Shown here piece by piece: positions 1 through 8,388 of a stretch of DNA of 64,000 nucleotides (position 1 is its first letter; each line of letters opens with the position of its first letter). Source of the DNA: Corynebacterium senegalense (lineage in GTDB: Bacteria; Actinomycetota; Actinomycetes; Mycobacteriales; Mycobacteriaceae); the NCBI RefSeq assembly GCF_900411315.1, contig NZ_LS990887.1, positions 551,087 through 615,086 on the forward strand, in the 5' to 3' direction. The notes under the pieces were generated by a model. The model worked only from the letters and a program-made list of their open reading frames with translations. It did not search any database and was not told the DNA's origin. The translations under genes were made by a program, and so were the position numbers.

Positions 1-298
1 GCGCGGAGGGGGCGAGGGGGTCGGCGTCGGGGTCGTCGAAAAGCACCTTCGCCATGGCCCTTCTCGGGCCCAGCGCCGCGTACTCGGTGACCGTGCCCAG
101 CGGCTTGCGGAACTCCTCGAACTCCTCGAAGCCGGAGTCGAGCTCGAGCTCTCGCTTGGCGTTGGTGATAGCCTTGCGCGCCGCGTAGATCGCCGCGCGG
201 ATGTCCTGGATCACGCCGGGCAGGCGCTCCGGGCCGATGATGATGAGGCCGATGATGAGGATGAAGAAGATCTCTCCCCATCCAATGCTGGAAAACAC
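1..298 (-). CDS. tatB: Twin-arginine translocase subunit TatB (3' end outside window)
   Basis: Sec-independent protein translocase component that works with TatA and TatC to export folded twin-arginine proteins. The N-terminus reads MFSSIGWGEIFFILIIGLII, one membrane helix, followed by the Gly-Pro-Glu-Arg-Leu-Pro hinge typical of TatB and an amphipathic charged stretch. The GTG start at 298 is chosen because the protein then begins exactly like actinobacterial TatB. About 99 codons are visible and the C-terminus lies beyond the window edge. It follows the anti-sigma factor gene by only 10 bp on the same strand, so sigE-rseA-tatB probably form one transcription unit, as in related actinobacteria. 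Confidence 0.93.
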   Translation of the reverse strand, partial: MFSSIGWGEIFFILIIGLIIIGPERLPGVIQDIRAAIYAARKAITNAKRELELDSGFEEFEEFRKPLGTVTEYAALGPRRAMAKVLFDDPDADPLAPSA

Positions 299-308
299 GG
301 CTTACACC

Positions 309-665
309 TTACCCGCGCCGCCGAATCGCGCGCAGAGCGGCTTCCACGGTGCCGCGCGCACCGCCTGTCGACGCCCCCTCGTCCGCCCCGGCGACCTGTT
401 CCCCGACCCGCTGGAGCCGCTCGAGCAGGGTCTGCGGCGCGCGGAGGGACTCGTCGGCGGCGCAGGTGCGCAGGCGCGCTGCGGCGGAGCGCTGGATGTG
501 GACCTCGAGGTGGCACTCCTCGCACTGCACGATGTGGGTGCGGGCGCGGCGGGCGGCGTGGTCGGAGAGCTCCCCGTCGGCGAACGCCGCGATCGCCTCG
601 GTGCTGAGGTGGTCGGTGGGGCTGAACTGTTCGCGGCGCGCGCGCGCGAGTTTGGGGGCGGGCAT
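309..665 (-). CDS. rseA: Anti-sigma factor of SigE (zinc-binding, RseA/CseE type)
   Basis: Likely cytoplasmic anti-sigma factor that sequesters the SigE protein encoded just upstream. From the ATG at 665 it is 118 residues, with a ZAS-type zinc motif His44-x3-Cys48-x2-Cys51 preceded by the helix HLSTEAIAAFADGEL. No membrane segment is present, as in mycobacterial RseA. The start is uncertain: a TTG at 674 is also in frame, and the best ribosome binding site (AAAGGAGG, about 690-697 on this strand) lies roughly 20 nt before either codon, over an in-frame ATC. The gene is 136 bp downstream of sigE and 10 bp before tatB. Confidence 0.85.
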   Translation of the reverse strand: MPAPKLARARREQFSPTDHLSTEAIAAFADGELSDHAARRARTHIVQCEECHLEVHIQRSAAARLRTCAADESLRAPQTLLERLQRVGEQVAGADEGASTGGARGTVEAALRAIRRRG

Positions 666-721
666 CCCCGGCAACCTGATGTCGATGGCGAGGGCCTCCT
701 TTCCTGGCTCGGGCTCTCCGT

Positions 722-737
722 GCTGCGGCGCCGCAGC
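722..737. repeat. 16-bp perfect palindrome in the sigE-rseA gap
   Basis: The two halves GCTGCGGC and GCCGCAGC form a perfect palindrome in the gap between sigE and rseA (666-801). No T-run follows it on the minus strand. A purine-rich tract with two copies of AAAAGGGG lies nearer to the sigE stop. It could be a weak attenuator or RNA-processing site that lowers rseA relative to sigE. No gene is seen in the gap. Confidence 0.4.
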
Positions 738-801
738 CGGCGCCCCGTTTGCCCCTTTTATACCCCTTTTGCCCGTGTCCGGGCACGCGCGACGGGCACT
801 C

Positions 802-1443
802 TCAGCGCACGCGGATGAGCTCGCGCGCGCTGGCGTCCTCGCGCGCCTGCTGCTCCAGGCTCTGGCGCAACTGGGCGCGGCCGCGATGGATGCGGGAGCG
901 TACGGTGCCCATCTTTACCCCGAGCGTCTCGGCGATCTCCTCGTAGCTCATGCCCACGACGTCGCACAGAACCACGGCGACGCGGAAGTCGGGGCCCAGG
1001 GAGTCGAGGGCGCGCTGCAGCGCCGGGTCGAGGTTGGAGGCGGTGTATACCTGCTCGGGGGTCATCTCGGTGCCGGGGACGCGCTCGTAGTCCTCCGGCA
1101 GGGCCTCCATCCGGATCTTGGCGCGGTGGCGCACCATGTCCAGGAAGAGGTTGGTGGTGATGCGGTGCAGCCACCCCTCGAACGTGCCCGGCTGGTAGCT
1201 CTTCAGGCTGCGGAAGACGCGCATGAAGGTTTCCTGGGTCAGGTCCTCCGCGTCGTGCTGGTTGCCCGACAGGCGGAAGGCGAGGCGGTAGACGCTGTCC
1301 GCGTGCTCGGTCACGAGCTCTGCCCACGAGGGCATGTCCCCCTCCCCCGCGTCGAAAGCGGCGGTCCCGCCGAGCGCGGCGGGCTCGATGGCGTCGGGGG
1401 TGTGGGCGGAGGCGCGCGCCGGGTCGTCCGGGTCGTTTGGCAT
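802..1443 (-). CDS. sigE: ECF RNA polymerase sigma factor SigE
   Basis: Extracytoplasmic-function sigma factor of 213 residues for envelope and surface stress. Region 2 is visible ([20 protein letters not shown], then the W-L-H-R-I-T-T-N-L promoter-melting helix). Region 4 has the helix-turn-helix [20 protein letters not shown]. The ATG at 1443 is used; an in-frame ATG at 1455 would add four residues (MIVC). The gene is divergent from an O-methyltransferase and followed by its zinc anti-sigma factor and tatB, the order found around sigE in mycobacteria and corynebacteria. That context supports the SigE name over other ECF families. Confidence 0.92.
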   Translation of the reverse strand: MPNDPDDPARASAHTPDAIEPAALGGTAAFDAGEGDMPSWAELVTEHADSVYRLAFRLSGNQHDAEDLTQETFMRVFRSLKSYQPGTFEGWLHRITTNLFLDMVRHRAKIRMEALPEDYERVPGTEMTPEQVYTASNLDPALQRALDSLGPDFRVAVVLCDVVGMSYEEIAETLGVKMGTVRSRIHRGRAQLRQSLEQQAREDASARELIRVR

Positions 1444-1541
1444 GCAAACAATCATTCCAAACCCGCGTGGCAAACACCAGAAAACTCCCCCGGAAAACCC
1501 TGCGAGGAAGTAACAATCCGCTAACGGTGCGGCACTCCGCC

Positions 1542-1547
1542 TATGAT
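1542..1547 (+). promoter_or_regulatory. -10 box TATGAT, leaderless start of the O-methyltransferase
   Basis: TATGAT matches the actinobacterial TANNNT box and ends 7 nt before GTG 1555. This predicts a leaderless mRNA and favours GTG 1555 over the ATG at 1543, which would overlap the box. Confidence 0.6.
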
Positions 1548-1554
1548 TGCAGGC

Positions 1555-2229
1555 GTGAGTGATTCCGCCATTGATTCCGCCTTCAGCACCATGAACGACT
1601 ACATCGCCGAGCACACCCGCCGCGGCGAGTCGGACTTCCACCGGGGCCTCGAGCAGGCGCGCACGCACGCCGAGGAGAATTTCCTCTCCGCCCCCGGCAG
1701 CGCGGTCGGCGCCCTCATGGGCACGCTCGCCGCCGCGGGCGCGTCGGCCCACGGCGCTGTCGCGGTCACCCCCGCCGCCGGCGTGGTCGGGCTGCACATC
1801 CTCAACGGCCTGCCGGACAAGGCCACCCTGACGTGCATCGACCCGGAGGCCGAGCACCAGGCGGGGGCGCGCGAGGCGTTCAAGGTCGGCGGCTTCACCG
1901 CGTCCCGGGCGCGCTTCCTCACCGCGCGCCCGCTCGACGTGATGAGCCGCCTCGCCCCCGGCTCCTACCACCTCGTCTACGCGGACGTCGCCCCGGTCGA
2001 CCTCTCCGCGCTCGTCCACGCCGCCTGGCCGCTGCTCGCCCCCGGCGGCACCCTCGTCATCGCCGATTCGCTTCTCGACGGCACCGTGGCCGACCCGACG
2101 CGCCGCGACCGCGACACGGAGTCGGCCCGGGCGGCGGGGGGTGACGTCGACAAGCTTGCGGCGGATGAGGGGGCCCTGGTGACCCGCCTGCCTCTCGACG
2201 GCGGGATCACCCTGCTCACCCGGCGCTAA
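1555..2229 (+). CDS. Class I SAM-dependent O-methyltransferase
   Basis: Methyltransferase of 224 residues of the catechol/caffeoyl-CoA O-methyltransferase type. The fold is recognisable from the glycine-rich SAM loop region ([14 protein letters not shown]), the acidic strand end TCIDPEAE, and the late strand [14 protein letters not shown]. The substrate is unknown. GTG 1555 is preferred because a TATGAT box lies 7 nt upstream; there is no good ribosome binding site for ATG 1543. It is divergent from sigE, as in Mycobacterium tuberculosis (Rv1220c/Rv1221), and its stop codon overlaps that of convergent glgC by a few bases. Confidence 0.87.
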   Translation: MSDSAIDSAFSTMNDYIAEHTRRGESDFHRGLEQARTHAEENFLSAPGSAVGALMGTLAAAGASAHGAVAVTPAAGVVGLHILNGLPDKATLTCIDPEAEHQAGAREAFKVGGFTASRARFLTARPLDVMSRLAPGSYHLVYADVAPVDLSALVHAAWPLLAPGGTLVIADSLLDGTVADPTRRDRDTESARAAGGDVDKLAADEGALVTRLPLDGGITLLTRR

Positions 2230-3443
2230 ACCACCTGGTTCTTGCCCACCACGACGACGCCCTGATCGGAGACCGTGTAGCGCTCGCGGTCGCGCTCGTG
2301 GTCCACGCCGATGATCTCGCCGTCGGAGACGTAGACGTTCTTGTCCAGGATCGCGTGTCGCACCACGGCGCCCTTGCCCACGCGCACGCCCGGCATGAGC
2401 ACGGAACCCTCGACGGTCGCGCCCTCCTCCACGCGCACGTCGGTGGAGAGCACCGAGTTGCGCACCGTCGCGCCCGAGACGATCGACCCGGAGGCGACGA
2501 TCGACTCCTGGGCGATGCCGCCCAGCACGAACTTCGCGGGCGGGAGGTTGCTGTCCTCCGTCGAGTGGATCGGCCACGCCTTGTTGTACAGGTTGAACAC
2601 GGGGTGCGAGGAGATGAGGTCCATGTGGGCCTCGTAGAAGGAGTCGACGGTACCGACGTCGCGCCAGTAACCCTGGTCGCGCTCCGTGGCCCCCGGAACC
2701 TCGTTTTGGGAGAAGTCGTAGACGTTCGCCTCGCCCTTGTTCACGAAGTACGGGATGATGTCGCCGCCCATGTCGTGGGAGGACTCCTCGTTCTGCTCGT
2801 CCTCCAGCAGGGCCTTGATGAGGGCCTCCGTGGAAAAGACGTAGTTGCCCATGGAGGCGAAGGTGACCTCCGGGTCGTCCGGGGTGCCCGGCGGGTCGGA
2901 GGGCTTCTCCAGGAACTCGGTCACGGTGCCGTCGTCCTCGGCCTGGATGCAGCCGAAGGCCGTCGCCTCCGCGCGCGGGACGCGGATGCCGGCGACGGTG
3001 GCGGACTTGCCGGAGCGGATGTGGTCCTCCACCATCTGCGAGGGGTCCATCCGGTAGACGTGGTCGGCGCCGAAGACGAGGACGTAGTCCGGCATGTCGT
3101 CGTAGATCAGGTTGAGCGACTGGACGATCGCGTCCGCCGAGCCGCTGTACCACCGCTTGCCGCGGCGCTGCTGCGCGGGAACGGAGGCGATGTACTGCGA
3201 CGTCGGCCCCGACAGGTTCCACGCGGTGGCGACGTGGCGGTCGAGCGAGTGCGACTTGTACTGGGTCAGCACCGCGATACGCATGTACCCCGCGTTGACG
3301 AGGTTGGACAGGACAAAGTCGATGAGGCGGTAGTTACCGCCGAAGGGCACTGCGGGCTTGGCGCGGTCGGCGGTCAGCGGAAACAGGCGCTTCCCTTCCC
3401 CGCCGGCTAGGACGATGGCAAGAACTCTCGGCTGGTTTTTCAC
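2226..3443 (-). CDS. glgC: Glucose-1-phosphate adenylyltransferase GlgC
   Basis: Makes ADP-glucose from glucose 1-phosphate and ATP, the committed step of glycogen and alpha-glucan synthesis. The protein is 405 residues, close to the family length. The N-terminal nucleotide-binding motif [13 protein letters not shown], the [12 protein letters not shown] segment and the sugar-phosphate site EFLEKP are present, and a left-handed beta-helix C-terminal domain follows. GTG 3443 is chosen because it yields the normal N-terminus ([17 protein letters not shown]) and a TAAGCT -10 box lies 8 nt upstream. It is divergent from glgA, so the 120-bp gap carries both promoters. Confidence 0.95.
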   Translation of the reverse strand: MKNQPRVLAIVLAGGEGKRLFPLTADRAKPAVPFGGNYRLIDFVLSNLVNAGYMRIAVLTQYKSHSLDRHVATAWNLSGPTSQYIASVPAQQRRGKRWYSGSADAIVQSLNLIYDDMPDYVLVFGADHVYRMDPSQMVEDHIRSGKSATVAGIRVPRAEATAFGCIQAEDDGTVTEFLEKPSDPPGTPDDPEVTFASMGNYVFSTEALIKALLEDEQNEESSHDMGGDIIPYFVNKGEANVYDFSQNEVPGATERDQGYWRDVGTVDSFYEAHMDLISSHPVFNLYNKAWPIHSTEDSNLPPAKFVLGGIAQESIVASGSIVSGATVRNSVLSTDVRVEEGATVEGSVLMPGVRVGKGAVVRHAILDKNVYVSDGEIIGVDHERDRERYTVSDQGVVVVGKNQVV

Positions 3444-3451
3444 ACTTCCCC

Positions 3452-3457
3452 AGCTTA
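3452..3457 (-). promoter_or_regulatory. -10 box TAAGCT of glgC
   Basis: TAAGCT on the minus strand sits 8 nt before GTG 3443, consistent with a leaderless or very short-leader transcript. Confidence 0.45.
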
Positions 3458-3551
3458 GGACGTTTCCCCCGGCCTCGCACGCAGGAGCGGAAGCTGAACG
3501 GGCGTTCTTTGCCCCGCCGGGAGGGTCCGTGCAGCTGGCCGGAATCCTCAC

Positions 3552-3557
3552 TAGGCT
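3552..3557 (+). promoter_or_regulatory. -10 box TAGGCT of glgA
   Basis: TAGGCT lies 8 nt before ATG 3566. The glgC and glgA boxes are about 100 bp apart in the divergent gap. Confidence 0.45.
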
Positions 3558-3565
3558 CGGCGGGT

Positions 3566-4720
3566 ATGAAAGTCGGAATGATGACCAGAGAGTATCCGCC
3601 GGAGGTGTACGGCGGGGCCGGCGTCCATGTCACGGAGCTGACGCGCTTCATGCGCGAGATCGTCGACGTGGACGTCCACTGCATGGGGGAGCCCCGCGAG
3701 GAGTCGAACGTGTACGTCCACGGTGTCGACCCGGAGCTCAAGGACGCGAACGGCGCCCTCCGAACTCTGTCGACGGGCCTGCGCATGGCCCACGCCGCCG
3801 ACGGCCTCGACGTGGTCCACTCCCACACCTGGTACTCCGGCCTGGGCGGGCACCTCACCGGCCTGCTCCACGACATTCCGCACGTGGTCACCGCCCACTC
3901 CCTCGAGCCGGACCGCCCCTGGAAGCGCGAGCAGCTCGGCGGCGGCTACGACATCTCCTCCTGGTCCGAAAAGAACGCGATGGAGTACGCGGACGCGGTC
4001 ATCGCGGTGTCCTCCGGCATGAAGCGCTCCATCCTCGAGGCCTACCCGCGCATCGACGCCGACCGGGTGCACGTCGTGCTCAACGGCGTGGACACCGCCA
4101 AGTGGTACCCCGGCGAGGGATCCATCGCCGAGGAGCTCGGCGTGGACCCCGCCAAGCCGGTCGTCGCCTTCGTCGGGCGCATCACCCGCCAGAAGGGCGT
4201 GCCGCACCTGCTCAAGGCGGCGCGCGACTTCGACAGCGACGTCCAGCTCATCCTCTGCGCCGGCGCGCCCGACACCCCCGAGATCGCGGCCGAGACGGAG
4301 CAGCTGGTCCAGACCCTGCGCGAGGAGCGTCAGGGGGTCTTCTGGGTGCAGGAGATGCTGCCCGCCGAGAAGATCCGCGAGGTCTACGCCGCAGCCGACG
4401 TCTTCGTCTGCCCGTCGATCTACGAACCGCTGGGCATCGTCAACCTCGAGGCGATGGCCTGCGAGACGGCGGTCGTCGCCTCCCGCGTCGGGGGGATCCC
4501 GGAGGTCGTCGTGGACGGCGAGACGGGCACCCTGGTGGACTACGACAAGGACAACCCGAGCGCCTTCGAGCGCGGACTCGCCGAGGCGGTCAACGCCGTC
4601 GTCGCCGATCGGGAGCTTTCCGCGCGCATGGGGCGCGCCGGCCTCGAGCGCGTGCGCGAGAACTTCACCTGGGACACGATCGCCCAGCAGACAGTCGACA
4701 TCTACCGAAGCTTGATCTAG
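3566..4720 (+). CDS. glgA: Glycogen synthase, actinobacterial GT4 type (GlgA/GlgM)
   Basis: Glycosyltransferase family 4 enzyme of 384 residues that uses ADP-glucose for glycogen or, as in mycobacterial GlgM, for maltose-1-phosphate synthesis. The N-terminal donor/acceptor loop [14 protein letters not shown], the [15 protein letters not shown] strand and the E-x7-E nucleotide-sugar motif ([14 protein letters not shown]) are all present. The start is ATG 3566, giving [12 protein letters not shown]. The gene is divergent from glgC and followed after 8 bp by the GH32-like gene, probably in one operon. Sequence alone cannot separate glycogen synthase from maltose-1-phosphate synthase activity. 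Confidence 0.9.
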   Translation: MKVGMMTREYPPEVYGGAGVHVTELTRFMREIVDVDVHCMGEPREESNVYVHGVDPELKDANGALRTLSTGLRMAHAADGLDVVHSHTWYSGLGGHLTGLLHDIPHVVTAHSLEPDRPWKREQLGGGYDISSWSEKNAMEYADAVIAVSSGMKRSILEAYPRIDADRVHVVLNGVDTAKWYPGEGSIAEELGVDPAKPVVAFVGRITRQKGVPHLLKAARDFDSDVQLILCAGAPDTPEIAAETEQLVQTLREERQGVFWVQEMLPAEKIREVYAAADVFVCPSIYEPLGIVNLEAMACETAVVASRVGGIPEVVVDGETGTLVDYDKDNPSAFERGLAEAVNAVVADRELSARMGRAGLERVRENFTWDTIAQQTVDIYRSLI

Positions 4721-4728
4721 GGACACAC

Positions 4729-6144
4729 ATGAGCGTTTTCAGACCAGAACTGCACATCACCGCGGAGACGGGCATCCTCGAGGCGGCCGCCGGAGTGCTT
4801 CGCGACGGCACCCCCGCCACAGACGGTTCCTCCCCGGCGGACGTGTGGCACATGTTTTACCAGTACAAGCCCGCGCCCGGGCAGCCCAGCCGGTGGGGCC
4901 ACTCCATGTCCGAGGGCAACCCCTTCGACTGGGTTGAGTGCAACGACGCCGTGGCCCCGGTCGGCGGGGAGACCGCCGTGCGCGCCGGCTCAGTCGTCGC
5001 CGCCCGCGGCGGCGTGGACCTGTACTTCACCTCGGTGACCGAGGCGGGCACCTCGATCCAGATCACGCACGCGGAGAACCTCGACGAGCTCTGCGACGAC
5101 GTCAATGAGGACTACGCCGTCAGCGCCGCCTTCCGGCGGCGCGGCGACGTCGTCTCCGACGCCGGGGACTTCACCCGCTTCCGCTCCCCCTGCGTCGTGC
5201 CCGGCTGGCGCAGCAACGACGACCGCGACCAGGGTGAGGAGGGCTGGCTCATGCTGGCCGTCGCCGGTGCCTCGGAGGACCCCTCGATCGTGGTGCTCAG
5301 CTCGGCCGACGGCACGGCGTGGACCACCGTGGGCGCGCTCAGCTTCGACGGCGACCCCGGCTTCGACCCCGCCTCCGAGTGCATCGTCGCCCCGCGGATC
5401 TTCCGCCTGCGCGACGAGGTCGACGGTGTCATCTACGACGTCCTTCTCATCACCCTGGAGCGTCCCGGCGGCGACGAGACCTACTACGTCACCGGCACGC
5501 TGACCGGCAGCTCCTTCTCCGTGGTCACCCCGGCCCAGCCGGTCGACCGCGGCCACGACTTCTCCCGCCCCCGCACCACCAGCCACACCGCCGGCTCCCC
5601 GGAGCGCTCCGCCCGCTACGACCGCGCCTACATCTTCGGCTCGATGCGAAGCTCGGGGCGCAACGCCGACCTGACCACGGAGCGGAACTGGGAGACCGGC
5701 GGCTGGGCCGGCACGCTCACCCTGCCGCGCCGCGTCACGCTGCAGCACGGGCGGCTCTACCAGACGCCCGCGCCGGGGCTGCCCGACGCCGTCGAGGAGT
5801 CGCGCCGCGCGAAGATGTGGACGGGCATGTGCGAGATCCCCGTCGGCTCCTCCGTCTACGCCGAGATCCTCGACGCCAGCGGGGAGCCCGCCGCCGTGAT
5901 CACGCACTCGGGAGACACGCTGACCCTCGACCGGCTCGACGGCTCCCCCGCCGTCTCCGAGCTGCACGACGAGGACGAGGACAACATCACCATCATCGTC
6001 GACAGCTCGACGCTCGAGGTCTTCGCCGGCGGCGGCGCAGTGACTATGTCCTCGCGCTTCTGGCCCGAGGGCGGCTGCTCCGGCATCCGGGTGCGCTCGA
6101 CGGGCGACGCCGAGATCTACAGCGAATGGCGCCGCGGCCACTAG
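4729..6144 (+). CDS. GH32-like (fructosidase-fold) protein with lost catalytic acids
   Basis: A 471-residue protein with the clan-J glycoside hydrolase family 32 layout. Near the N-terminus is WHMFYQYKP (residues 40-48), then the WGH-x8-W block (56-68), and the C-terminal beta-sandwich signature STLEVFAGGG. The catalytic motifs are degenerate. The position of the Asp nucleophile in W-M-N-D-P-N-G reads I-L-E-A-A-A-G (residues 16-22, Asp to Ala19). The R-D-P motif is Arg152-Ser153-Pro154. Only the acid/base Glu-Cys pair remains (Glu217-Cys218). It is therefore probably not a classical sucrose or levan hydrolase, and a binding role or altered chemistry is likely. It starts 8 bp after glgA with AGGGA as ribosome binding site, linking it to glycogen metabolism. 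Confidence 0.8.
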   Translation: MSVFRPELHITAETGILEAAAGVLRDGTPATDGSSPADVWHMFYQYKPAPGQPSRWGHSMSEGNPFDWVECNDAVAPVGGETAVRAGSVVAARGGVDLYFTSVTEAGTSIQITHAENLDELCDDVNEDYAVSAAFRRRGDVVSDAGDFTRFRSPCVVPGWRSNDDRDQGEEGWLMLAVAGASEDPSIVVLSSADGTAWTTVGALSFDGDPGFDPASECIVAPRIFRLRDEVDGVIYDVLLITLERPGGDETYYVTGTLTGSSFSVVTPAQPVDRGHDFSRPRTTSHTAGSPERSARYDRAYIFGSMRSSGRNADLTTERNWETGGWAGTLTLPRRVTLQHGRLYQTPAPGLPDAVEESRRAKMWTGMCEIPVGSSVYAEILDASGEPAAVITHSGDTLTLDRLDGSPAVSELHDEDEDNITIIVDSSTLEVFAGGGAVTMSSRFWPEGGCSGIRVRSTGDAEIYSEWRRGH

Positions 6145-6168
6145 GCCCGCAGCGCCGCGCGCCGGGGG

Positions 6169-7026
6169 CTACGCCTTGCGGAAGCGCAGGAGGCGCGCCT
6201 TCGCGGTGACCTCCATGTGGTCCGGCAGGGCCGCGATGGACTCGCGCAGCTCCGCCGGGTCGACGTGGCGGGCTGAGGGGCTCATGCCCACCTGGGCGGC
6301 GATGGAGTCCCGGTCAAGGCGGATCGGGAACTCCAGCAGCTCGGGCTCCCCGATCTGCTCGAGGTGCCCGCGGGTCTGCTCCAGCAGCCGCTCGAGCTTG
6401 CCGCCCTCCACCCCGAGGATGCCGAGGGGCTCGCGCAGCTCGTCCAGGTGACCGGAGTCGGCGACGAGGATGACCGCCTCGCCCTCGTCGGTGAGCACGC
6501 GGGCGAACTCTGCCGGGTTGCGGGGGGCGAAGATGACGGTCAGGGCGTCCACGGAGGCGTCGCGAAGCGGGAGGCCCTCCCACACGTCCGCGACGACGGC
6601 GCCGAGGCGGCCGTGGGCCTTGGCCAGGTGCTTGGCCGCGGGGGTGGAAATGTCGATGCCCACCCCGCGGGAGCCCTCGATGCTGTCGAGAGTGTGCGCC
6701 AGGTAGTAGCCAGTGCCCGCGCCGACCTCGAGCACGACCGGCTCCTCGGCGTGGGACTTCTCGACGGCATCCGCGACGCGCTCGGTGACCGTCTCCACGA
6801 ACGGGGCGAAGTGCCCCTGCGACAGGAACAGCTCGCGGGCCGTCACCATGTCGGCGCTGTCGCCCTCGTGGTTGAGCCCCGCCCCGGACGCGAGAGTGAC
6901 GTAGCCCTGGCGGGCCACGTCATAGGAATGCCCCGTCTCCGAGACGAGCCGGGAGTAGTCGTCGGCGCCCCGGAGCGGGGATCGGTCGATGGGGTCGGCG
7001 AGGACGTCAACGATGTCTTTGAGCAT
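6169..7026 (-). CDS. RlmA/TlrB-like 23S rRNA guanine-N1 methyltransferase
   Basis: Class I methyltransferase of 285 residues resembling RlmA(I/II), which methylate a hairpin guanine of 23S rRNA. The N-terminal region (DIVDVLADPIDRSPLRGAD) aligns with the usual zinc finger but lacks its cysteines. The segment Y-D-V-A-R-Q-G-Y-V-T-L matches the family, and the SAM loop is VLEVGAGTGYYLAHTL. The acidic residue is in GVGIDIST and the N-P-A-E-F motif follows IFAPR. The ATG start at 7026 has a TAGGAT box 6 nt upstream. The gene is convergent with the GH32-like gene. The exact target base is inferred from the family. Confidence 0.75.
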   Translation of the reverse strand: MLKDIVDVLADPIDRSPLRGADDYSRLVSETGHSYDVARQGYVTLASGAGLNHEGDSADMVTARELFLSQGHFAPFVETVTERVADAVEKSHAEEPVVLEVGAGTGYYLAHTLDSIEGSRGVGIDISTPAAKHLAKAHGRLGAVVADVWEGLPLRDASVDALTVIFAPRNPAEFARVLTDEGEAVILVADSGHLDELREPLGILGVEGGKLERLLEQTRGHLEQIGEPELLEFPIRLDRDSIAAQVGMSPSARHVDPAELRESIAALPDHMEVTAKARLLRFRKA

Positions 7027-7032
7027 GGGCTG

Positions 7033-7038
7033 ATCCTA
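7033..7038 (-). promoter_or_regulatory. -10 box TAGGAT of the RlmA-like gene
   Basis: TAGGAT on the minus strand, 6 nt before ATG 7026: a leaderless arrangement. Confidence 0.5.
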
Positions 7039-7067
7039 CCCCGACGCGCGTCCGCCGGGTACTTCTC

Positions 7068-7238
7068 CTACGCCCCCGCCGCGGCGGTGAGCAGCTCGCC
7101 GAGCTCGGCGGCCTCCTCTTTGGACATCTCCACCACGAGGCGCCCGCCGCCGTCGGAGGGGATCCGCATGACAATCTTCCTGCTCTCCTCGACCGCTTCC
7201 ATCGGTCCGTTCCCCGTCCGGGGCTTCATAGCTGCCAT
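7068..7238 (-). CDS. DUF3117 small conserved actinobacterial protein
   Basis: A 56-residue protein starting MAAMKPRTGNGPMEAVEESR, almost identical to the highly conserved DUF3117 family (Rv1211 in M. tuberculosis). Its function is unknown. The start at 7238 is set by the conserved N-terminus and by the ribosome binding site CAGGAGG 6 nt upstream; a longer reading frame to 7310 lacks both. It lies 43 bp downstream of the DivIVA-like gene on the same strand, matching the Rv1208-Rv1211 gene order. Confidence 0.9.
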   Translation of the reverse strand: MAAMKPRTGNGPMEAVEESRKIVMRIPSDGGGRLVVEMSKEEAAELGELLTAAAGA

Positions 7239-7281
7239 ACTGGGCCTCCTGATTCTCTCCCCGCGTGCCGGGCAAAACGCC

Positions 7282-7635
7282 CTAGGCGCGGGATCTGTCG
7301 GTTTCGTCAAAGTCTACGCCGTTTTCGGGGTCGGGGTCCGGCCCCGGCACCGGCGACTGGGACGCACGCCCAACCTTTTCGGGGGAGGCGGCGCCGCCCG
7401 CGAGCTGCGCAATGAGGTCGTCCACCTGGTCCATCCGGTAGCCGCGGTGCACCACCTCGAGGGTCACGGCGTCGAGGTCACCGGCAGCCACGGCGCGTCG
7501 GTTGTGCCCGATGACCTCCGCGCTGGCGGGCAGCGGGGGCAGGTCCTCTCCCCTGCCGAACACGCGCGCGGAGAGGAGGAAGCCGAGCACGCAGATCAGG
7601 GCGATGACGAGGATGAGGAAGATCCAGGAGAGCAT
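7282..7635 (-). CDS. DivIVA-domain membrane-anchored protein
   Basis: A 117-residue protein with one N-terminal membrane helix (LSWIFLILVIALICVLGFLL), a short DivIVA-like segment (AVTLEVVHRGYRMDQVDDLI, about residues 58-77) and a Pro/Asp-rich disordered tail. It resembles Rv1209 of M. tuberculosis, which also lies between gpgS and DUF3117. A role at the membrane in growth or cell-pole organisation is inferred only from the DivIVA motif. A TACTAT box 7 nt before the ATG suggests its own leaderless transcript initiated inside the end of gpgS. Confidence 0.8.
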   Translation of the reverse strand: MLSWIFLILVIALICVLGFLLSARVFGRGEDLPPLPASAEVIGHNRRAVAAGDLDAVTLEVVHRGYRMDQVDDLIAQLAGGAASPEKVGRASQSPVPGPDPDPENGVDFDETDRSRA

Positions 7636-7638
7636 GGC

Positions 7639-8388
7639 CTAGATAGTATCGCGCATCTCGACGCCCTCCCACGGCGGACGCTCCTCCACCGGGGCGGCGC
7701 ACCCGGCGCGCGCCAGGAGGGTGCGGGCGACGACGTCGGCCATGGGCGCGAGCTGGTCGAGGGGGCGGTTGCGGTGCTCGCGGGTGCCCAGCTCCACCTG
7801 GGCGACGGCGGCGGGCCCGTGGGCCCGGGTGACGTCGACAAGCAGGCCCGCCTCCACCCCGTAGCCGACGACGAAGGGCAGGCGCAGCGCAGTGGAGCGG
7901 CGCAGGGCGTACTCGCCGGCCAGCGGCTGGACAACGCCCGCCAGCTCGGGAAACAGCGCGCGCAGCAGGGGCTTGGCCGTCAGCTCGGTGACCCGCCCGC
8001 CACCGGTCGGCGCGCCGCCGTAACCGCGCGCGTAAGAGGCCTTGACCAGGTGGACGGACGGGTCCACGAGCGGCTGCGCTAGTTGGTCGACCCACCAGGG
8101 CTGCAGGGAGGTGACGTCGGCGTCGACGAAGACGACCGCCTCCCCGGAGGCGGCGCGCACGCCGCGCCACAGGGCCTCGCCCTTGCCGGGCCGCGGCTCG
8201 ATGCCCGGCGCCGCGTCGCGCCAGTTGATCACGCGCGCGCCGGCGGCCGCGGCGACGGCGGCGGTGCGATCGGTGGAGTCGGAGTCGATCACCAGCACCT
8301 CCGCTGCGCCGGACGCCCGGCAGGCCTCGACGACCCGGCCGACGGTGAGTTCCTCGTTCAGCGCCGGGATGACCACCGACACCCTCAC
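7639..8388 (-). CDS. gpgS: Glucosyl-3-phosphoglycerate synthase GpgS
   Basis: Transfers glucose from a nucleotide sugar to 3-phosphoglycerate, giving the precursor of glucosylglycerate and methylglucose polysaccharides. The protein is 249 residues with a GT-A fold: VVIPALNEELTVG at the N-terminus, VLVIDSDSTD, the metal-binding region VVFVDADV, and a PLAGEYALRR acceptor segment. GTG 8388 is preferred because it overlaps the folP2 stop (GTGA), giving translational coupling. The order folP2-gpgS-DivIVA protein is the same as Rv1207-Rv1208-Rv1209, which supports the assignment over a generic family 2 glycosyltransferase. Confidence 0.88.
   Translation of the reverse strand: MRVSVVIPALNEELTVGRVVEACRASGAAEVLVIDSDSTDRTAAVAAAAGARVINWRDAAPGIEPRPGKGEALWRGVRAASGEAVVFVDADVTSLQPWWVDQLAQPLVDPSVHLVKASYARGYGGAPTGGGRVTELTAKPLLRALFPELAGVVQPLAGEYALRRSTALRLPFVVGYGVEAGLLVDVTRAHGPAAVAQVELGTREHRNRPLDQLAPMADVVARTLLARAGCAAPVEERPPWEGVEMRDTI
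7643..7648 (-). promoter_or_regulatory. -10 box TACTAT of the DivIVA-domain gene
   Basis: TACTAT on the minus strand, 7 nt before ATG 7635 and overlapping the last codons of gpgS. Confidence 0.5.

Noticed and set aside
802..3222. A long antisense reading frame spanning sigE, the methyltransferase and glgC
   Set aside because: Only the sigE part has recognisable protein sequence; the rest is a G+C-rich shadow of genes on other frames.
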